From the NCBI GenBank assembly GCA_002633025.1, contig NMRB01000830.1:50735-114734 (forward strand): DNA of 64,000 nt, written 5' to 3'. The position numbers and the translations under genes are program-made. Shown piece by piece: positions 59,313 through 64,000 of the stretch. How positions within the stretch are numbered: the first letter of the stretch is position 1; the number at the start of each line of letters is the position of its first letter. The DNA is from Notospermus geniculatus. Its lineage: Eukaryota > Nemertea > Pilidiophora > Heteronemertea > Lineidae. A model generated the notes under the pieces. It did not search any database. It saw nothing but the letters and a program-made list of their open reading frames with translations, and was not told the origin of the DNA.

Positions 59313-59600
59313 CTACTTAGAGTTAATGCTTTGAGAGGATGCCATTCCCAAGGTCTCGAATTGGGAATCCATAATGTCTGATAAAATATCCGACCGTTGC
59401 CGTACAACTAGACGTTTCAGGGTTATATCTTGGATTTCAGATGGGCACGGAGCAAACTTTGTGAAAAGGGCACTTTTCGTTTGCCAATTTCTATTAATGG
59501 AGTTTGAGAAGCTTGCCAGTTTAAAAAGGTCTCTATAACGCCAGCCAACAGCCTTTATAAGCCAGTTTCTAAGGTAATATGACCAAAAGGGACCATGACA
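59313..59600 (-). pseudogene. Unidentified open stretch in frame with the LINE tail
   Basis: About 95 codons on the minus strand, reading YYLRNWLIKAVGWRYRDL near the start and ending at TAG (59315-59313). The same frame continues past a second stop (59213) into the reverse-transcriptase tail. Composition looks protein-like. It may be a decayed part of the same element or an old exon; no family is recognised. Confidence 0.25.
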
Positions 59601-60479
59601 CAGGGTATGGGGGCACTGGGCCCTAAAAAATATTTTGGGGGGGGGGCACGGCGCCCTGAGGGTTAAAGCCTCATGGTATTGAATTTTACGATATTTTCAA
59701 AGTGTTAGGAGAATGCAGGTAGAGGGGGCATAGCCTTGTGAAGGTCCCCAAAATGCTTGCATGATACGTATACTTCAAAAATCAATGCTTAGTTTTCAGC
59801 ACACATTGAAAAAACAGCAGGGAGCTCTAATGTATCCACATAGACCATAGTACATTTTACACTACACTAACGTCGGAGGACGTAAGCACTTTCTGTATTC
59901 AATACAGTGCGGCTTTAAAAAAGGCAGAGCGGCACCCCCATTTAGGGCAGCGCCTCTCTAAAATGGCCTAGATATAACCCTGCATTTATTCCATAAACCT
60001 AGCCATGTGTATTGAATATTTTTAGGGGCCGTCTCAAAATTACATTGATGCCAAAAAGAAGAAGTGACTTCATCTCTTCCCTGACCCCCGATGAAGTGGG
60101 CACATGACGTTGGTTTCATCCATGTGGGAAGTTCATAGCTCTGACTCATAGTCCATAGTAGGCCCATGTAGCCAGAACCTTGTTCCATTCTGAAGACTGC
60201 ATATAAAAAAGTCATTCTCTTGTAAAACATGTAAAAAGAGTGATGCCAATTTTTTCAAAAAAGATGAAGTGGGCTTCCCCAAATCGAGACCCCCCCCCCC
60301 CACACGAAGTCATTTCGTCTTTTTTGGCATCAAAACAATTTTGAGACGGCCCCTTACTGGGTGGCGTAACCAAATGATGTATGAAGAGCTTTGCAACTTT
60401 ATTCACCACTTCAAAAATATAAACAGCAGAACCAAGTGGAATTTTCTTACATTTCCCGTTATATTAACTTACCTCTTAC
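59601..60479. other. No gene seen; MITE remnants
   Basis: Inverted pair ggggccgtctcaaaattac (60027) and attttgagacggcccc (60337) encloses about 325 bp with further inverted gaagtgg words. A G-run (59637-59647) and a C-run (60290-60301) flank it. Confidence 0.5.
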
Positions 60480-60920
60480 AGTTCATTCCACTTCCCAGTG
60501 GCGCGAGGTTTATCAACGATACCTCCGCAACGGCTAGGTCCTATTTGACGAAACATACGTCAATCGACTTGTCTTTCTTGCCGGTATGTTCCTGCTATCT
60601 TCATTTTTCGCCTAAGGCCGACATAACGGATCCCTTTCTCAAAACCCATTTCATTTCGCCATGGTGTCCAGTGCAGTTTACACGTGCGCGATGCATTGCG
60701 TCATTTCAAAATGGCCGCCATTTCGGCCGTCAACACAAACTGTGATTTGTGAAGGAACTTTTTTCTGTCACGTTTTGCGGGAAAATGACAGTGATGATGG
60801 CTGTAGCGCCAAAAAAGACAAATCGATTGATGTATGGTATGTCAAATTCGGCCCAGCCGTTGCGGAGCTAGGCTATCGTTGATAAACCTCGCGCCACTCG
60901 AAACTGGAATGGAGAGTAGT
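60480..60920. mobile_element. Foldback MITE, GGCGCGAGGTTT family, second copy
   Basis: Close to 48644-49083 along its length. Inner end GGCGCGAGGTTTATCAACG pairs with cgttgataaacctcgcgcc. Confidence 0.75.
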
Positions 60921-61324
60921 TCATACCTTACAGAATCCTTGTCGGAGAAGGAATGCGAGAGCTTCCGACTATGATAAGGATTTGACTTCTGCAGAGAATT
61001 TTACGCAATGTAGCAATGTTGGTAATGCTCGGAGTTCCACCTGTTAGATTGCCTGGTCTGGTTTCTGTATAGATAGGTAGATATCGCTAATAAGTTCTAA
61101 GGATTGCCGCTCAGTTCTCCATAACTTCCTCGGTTTAACTTGCGATACCCATCGTGTACTGTAGTTTTTTGATTCCGGATGTATTTGATGACAAATTCAA
61201 GGAATTTACTCCATAAAAATCACGGACAGTGACTGAAATTTTTCGGCTCTAACGAGTACTGGATTCGTGGCACTGTTTGGGATTCAACTGAGAGGCTGTT
61301 TTTGCGGATGGGCCCACCCCTGTG

Positions 61325-61580
61325 AAAATGAACCCAAGGTAGCTTGGATAAGCTTGGAATGTGACCTTTTGGGAGCTTGAAATACCTCGAACAAGCTTGG
61401 ACTTTAGACTGAGCTTGGAGTTCAAGCTTATCCAAGGAAATCCAAGGTGCTGGAAAAGCCTGAAAAAAGCTGGGATACTGTATATTGGAAGCTTGGAATA
61501 GCTGTCTTGAGCTGGGAATTTTGAATACGTATTATGAACTGGCGTTACCTCGAACAAGCTCGGACTTTGGTGTGTGCTTT
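61325..61580. repeat. Degenerate AAGCTTGGA repeat patch
   Basis: agcttgga occurs many times in both orientations, with cctcgaacaagct twice. No gene. Confidence 0.5.
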
Positions 61581-61865
61581 ATTTTTCTTATGCCAAGTTG
61601 GAGCTTGAAAAAAAGACAGGACAAGTCTGGATTTGTTTTCTTGACATTTTTTTTCAGTCCTACGAAAAATGTTCAGGGAATTCAAGCTAATCCAACTTCA
61701 TCAATGATAAAAACGGCCTTCTTTTCATCAGTAGAATTTAATATAATTGGAAGAAGTTGTTGAAAATGAAGTTAAATTGAAATGAAGGGCAGGTCTACAG
61801 TCTTGGATGTGACATTCTTTCGCTTATTTAGTGTTGTTTGCAACTTTTGGAACCACAGAAAGATG

Positions 61866-62108
61866 TAATACCCTGCATCATGTCAGGCTCTTGTCCTTCT
61901 ACGCCCGTGATATGAATTAAGTTCATTGTGACTCATGATTAAGGCATTGTTTGCTAATTAGTTGCGTCACGGACGTGACATGTCTGTGTCACGTCCGTGA
62001 CGCAACTAAGTACATTAGCAAACAGTGCACTGATTACGAATCACAACGAACTTAATTCATACTAGAGGCATACAAGGAAAACAGCCTGACATGATGCAGG
62101 GTATTTTA
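61866..62108. mobile_element. Foldback, arms of about 115 bp
   Basis: taccctgcatcatgtcaggc pairs with its inverse at 62084-62104; the centre is gcgtcacggacgtgaca with its inverse. Confidence 0.7.
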
Positions 62109-62427
62109 ATACGATTAAACTCGTCCTTTGGAGTATGAGTCGCTGAGACCGCACTGAACAAGTAAAACACTATCACGAATTTGACCGCGGACTTGCCCTG
62201 AAAAGGGATTCTTGGCTCATGCTGTGTACCTTCATGTTGCATCTGCATCCTCCTCTTGTATTCTCCCCTACCCGACAACTTCTTAACGAAAACCACGAAT
62301 GTCTGACATCAAACCAGTGATGAGATGAACCCAATACATAAGTTATCGTCTACATGATATGATATGCCGTGGCCGGCAGCCAATATGGATTTTCTCTCCC
62401 ATGAAGTTCACTCTTGAAGTTGTTTCC

Positions 62428-63178
62428 AGTGGTCCTGCTTCTAATAACGGATGTTTATTGCCTGCTGGAGGTATCTTCATCAGTCTCTCCCTCGATACTG
62501 GATGCATACTGCTCTAATGTATACTGCTCTTCATCAACAAATTTCACCTTTCCTTTGGTGCTTTTGGGAACTGTCCATTTTTGCAGCCTGTGACGTGTGA
62601 CAATTGGGACTTTGAGATTACTGTCTTAAATTCAGTGGTCCTGCTTCTAATAACGGATGTTTATTGCCTGCTGGAGGTATCTTCATCAGTCTCTCCCTCG
62701 ATACTGGATGCATTCTGCTCTAATGCATACTGCTCTTCATCAGTCTTCCCTCGATAGTGGATACATACTGCTCTAATGCATACTCCTCTTCATCAGTCTT
62801 CCCTCGATAGCTTCATCAGTCTTCCCTCGATAGTGGATACATACTGCTCTAATGCATACTGCTCTTCATCAGTCTTCCCTCGATACTGGATGCATACTGC
62901 TCTAATGCATACTGCTCTTCATCAGTCTTCCCTCGATAGTGGATACATACTGCTCTAATGCATACTCCTCTTCATCAGTCTTCCCTCGATAGTGGATACA
63001 TACTGCTCTAATGCATACTCCTTTTCATCAGTCTTCCCTCGATAGTGGATACATACTGCTCTAATGCATACTCCTTTTCATCAGTCTTCCCTCGATACTG
63101 GATGCATACTGCTCTAATGCATACTGCTCTACATCCGTATTCCCTCGATACTGGATGCATACTGCTCTAATGTATCAA
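62428..63178. repeat. Higher-order minisatellite, 53-bp unit
   Basis: The unit has ttcatcagtcttccctcgat, agtggatacatactgctc and taatgcatactcctc. A longer segment (tggtcctgcttctaataacg..) occurs at 62430 and 62634, and a flanking segment (cagcctgtgacgtgtgacaa) occurs at 62585 and 63305, so the array sits in a larger duplication. Confidence 0.8.
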
Positions 63179-63179
63179 A

Positions 63180-64000
63180 CCGCTCCTTCTTTTCAGACTC
63201 TTTTGCAGTCTTCGGCGAATATTCTGTTTCAGCTGTGGTTGGATTATCAAAAAAAAATTCACCTCTCGTCTCCCTTGGCGCTTTTGGGAACTGTCCATTT
63301 TTTGCAGCCTGTGACGTGTGACAATTGGGACTTTGAGATTACTGTCTTAAATTCTGAGGATTCTCTTATTCTTGAATAGATAGATAAAGTTCCAGTCCAC
63401 AATCTTGTGCTTATAATTCTTTGGTGAACTTCAGCTCCGTGTGTTAGTGCCAAAGTAATTCAGTTCATGCCCTATAGAGATTACATTATCGGATCCCGAA
63501 AGACATTCACAAAATGTCAACATTGTGTGACAGAAATTCTAAATATCGTCCACTCAGCGTGGACGCAGTGGGGTCATTGTTATTCGGATGCACTCTCGGC
63601 TCTCAGGATTCCCTGATATATTTGCCAACTTTGTGTAAGTGAATCTCAATTTTGTCCAGAAATCTCCAAGTAAAAATGTGTTTGTACCCTTTGGTCGCCT
63701 GACATCAGAGGACATGGCTCGGCGTCGACAACAGGGTTCTTCCCCCATAAAAAAGTCATAAAATATGAAAGTCTGAAAATAAGGCCTAAAAAAGTCATGA
63801 AATTTTGTGAAATGGTGTAAAAGTCATTAAAAAGTCATAAAATATTGTGTTGAATTTTGCTCTCAAATGCTGGGAAATGGCATAAAAGTACTATTATTTT
63901 GTAAATTTCTCCCTGGGAGGCCCCCCGGACCCACACCGATATTTCGGCTCCGGGACTACAGCTGCAGCCCGCTATTGTATCAAATCTTGCCCCCCCCCCC
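63180..64000. other. No gene seen at right edge
   Basis: Holds the second copy of the cagcctgtgacgtgtgac flank (63262-63355), an aaagtcataaaat-rich patch (63745-63850), and a C homopolymer at the window end. Confidence 0.4.

Overview
This is a eukaryotic genome window, most likely from an invertebrate deuterostome (echinoderm, hemichordate or cephalochordate; I cannot separate these). The reasons are spliced genes with phase-1 exon modules, an intact RING/B-box (TRIM) gene, a tRNA-derived SINE, a LINE reverse-transcriptase tail, a very high density of palindromic MITEs, and strong excess of the octamers TACATGTA and TAGGCCTA. There is one assembly gap (32375-33283) and one isolated N (17658).

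Left third (1-26.3 kb): two tandem, same-strand copies of a seven-exon gene for a secreted protein, with a signal peptide, five ShK (SXC) six-cysteine domains and a C-terminal laminin-G/concanavalin-A-like domain. Copy A has coding exons from 1913 to 9752 (predicted 446 aa) and copy B from 19857 to 25826 (predicted 449 aa). All exon junctions agree, every intron is phase 1, and both copies are intact. Homology between the copies starts at or before the left window edge and ends near 10975 (A) and 26298 (B). Differences between them are largely mobile-element insertions, so each copy acts as the empty-site control for the other. Between the copies, on the minus strand, lies a TRIM/RBCC-like gene with a single coding exon (11485-13398, 637 aa) and a splice acceptor just upstream of its ATG that implies a 5' UTR intron.

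Middle (26.3-31 kb): after a MITE-rich spacer, two small plus-strand exons (27974-27992 and 30753-30807) join in frame into a 30-residue N terminus whose positions 15-30 resemble the N terminus of PFTAIRE kinases (CDK14/15). No kinase-domain exon was recognised downstream.

Right half (31-64 kb): no convincing protein-coding gene. It is best read as a very large intron of the kinase-like gene, or intergenic DNA. It is packed with foldback elements, TTAA-flanked and TA-flanked MITEs, SINE copies, a LINE relic and two large minisatellites.

Functionally, the secreted ShK-LamG pair is probably extracellular (matrix, mucosal or humoral) and the TRIM gene is probably a cytoplasmic ubiquitin ligase. 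Nothing shows that they act together. The most unusual material is the set of structured repeats: a foldback built of alternating CCATGG/CCTAGG palindromes, a foldback with GAGCCAA tandem arms around the gap, and a 40-bp palindromic micro-insertion with its own target duplication.
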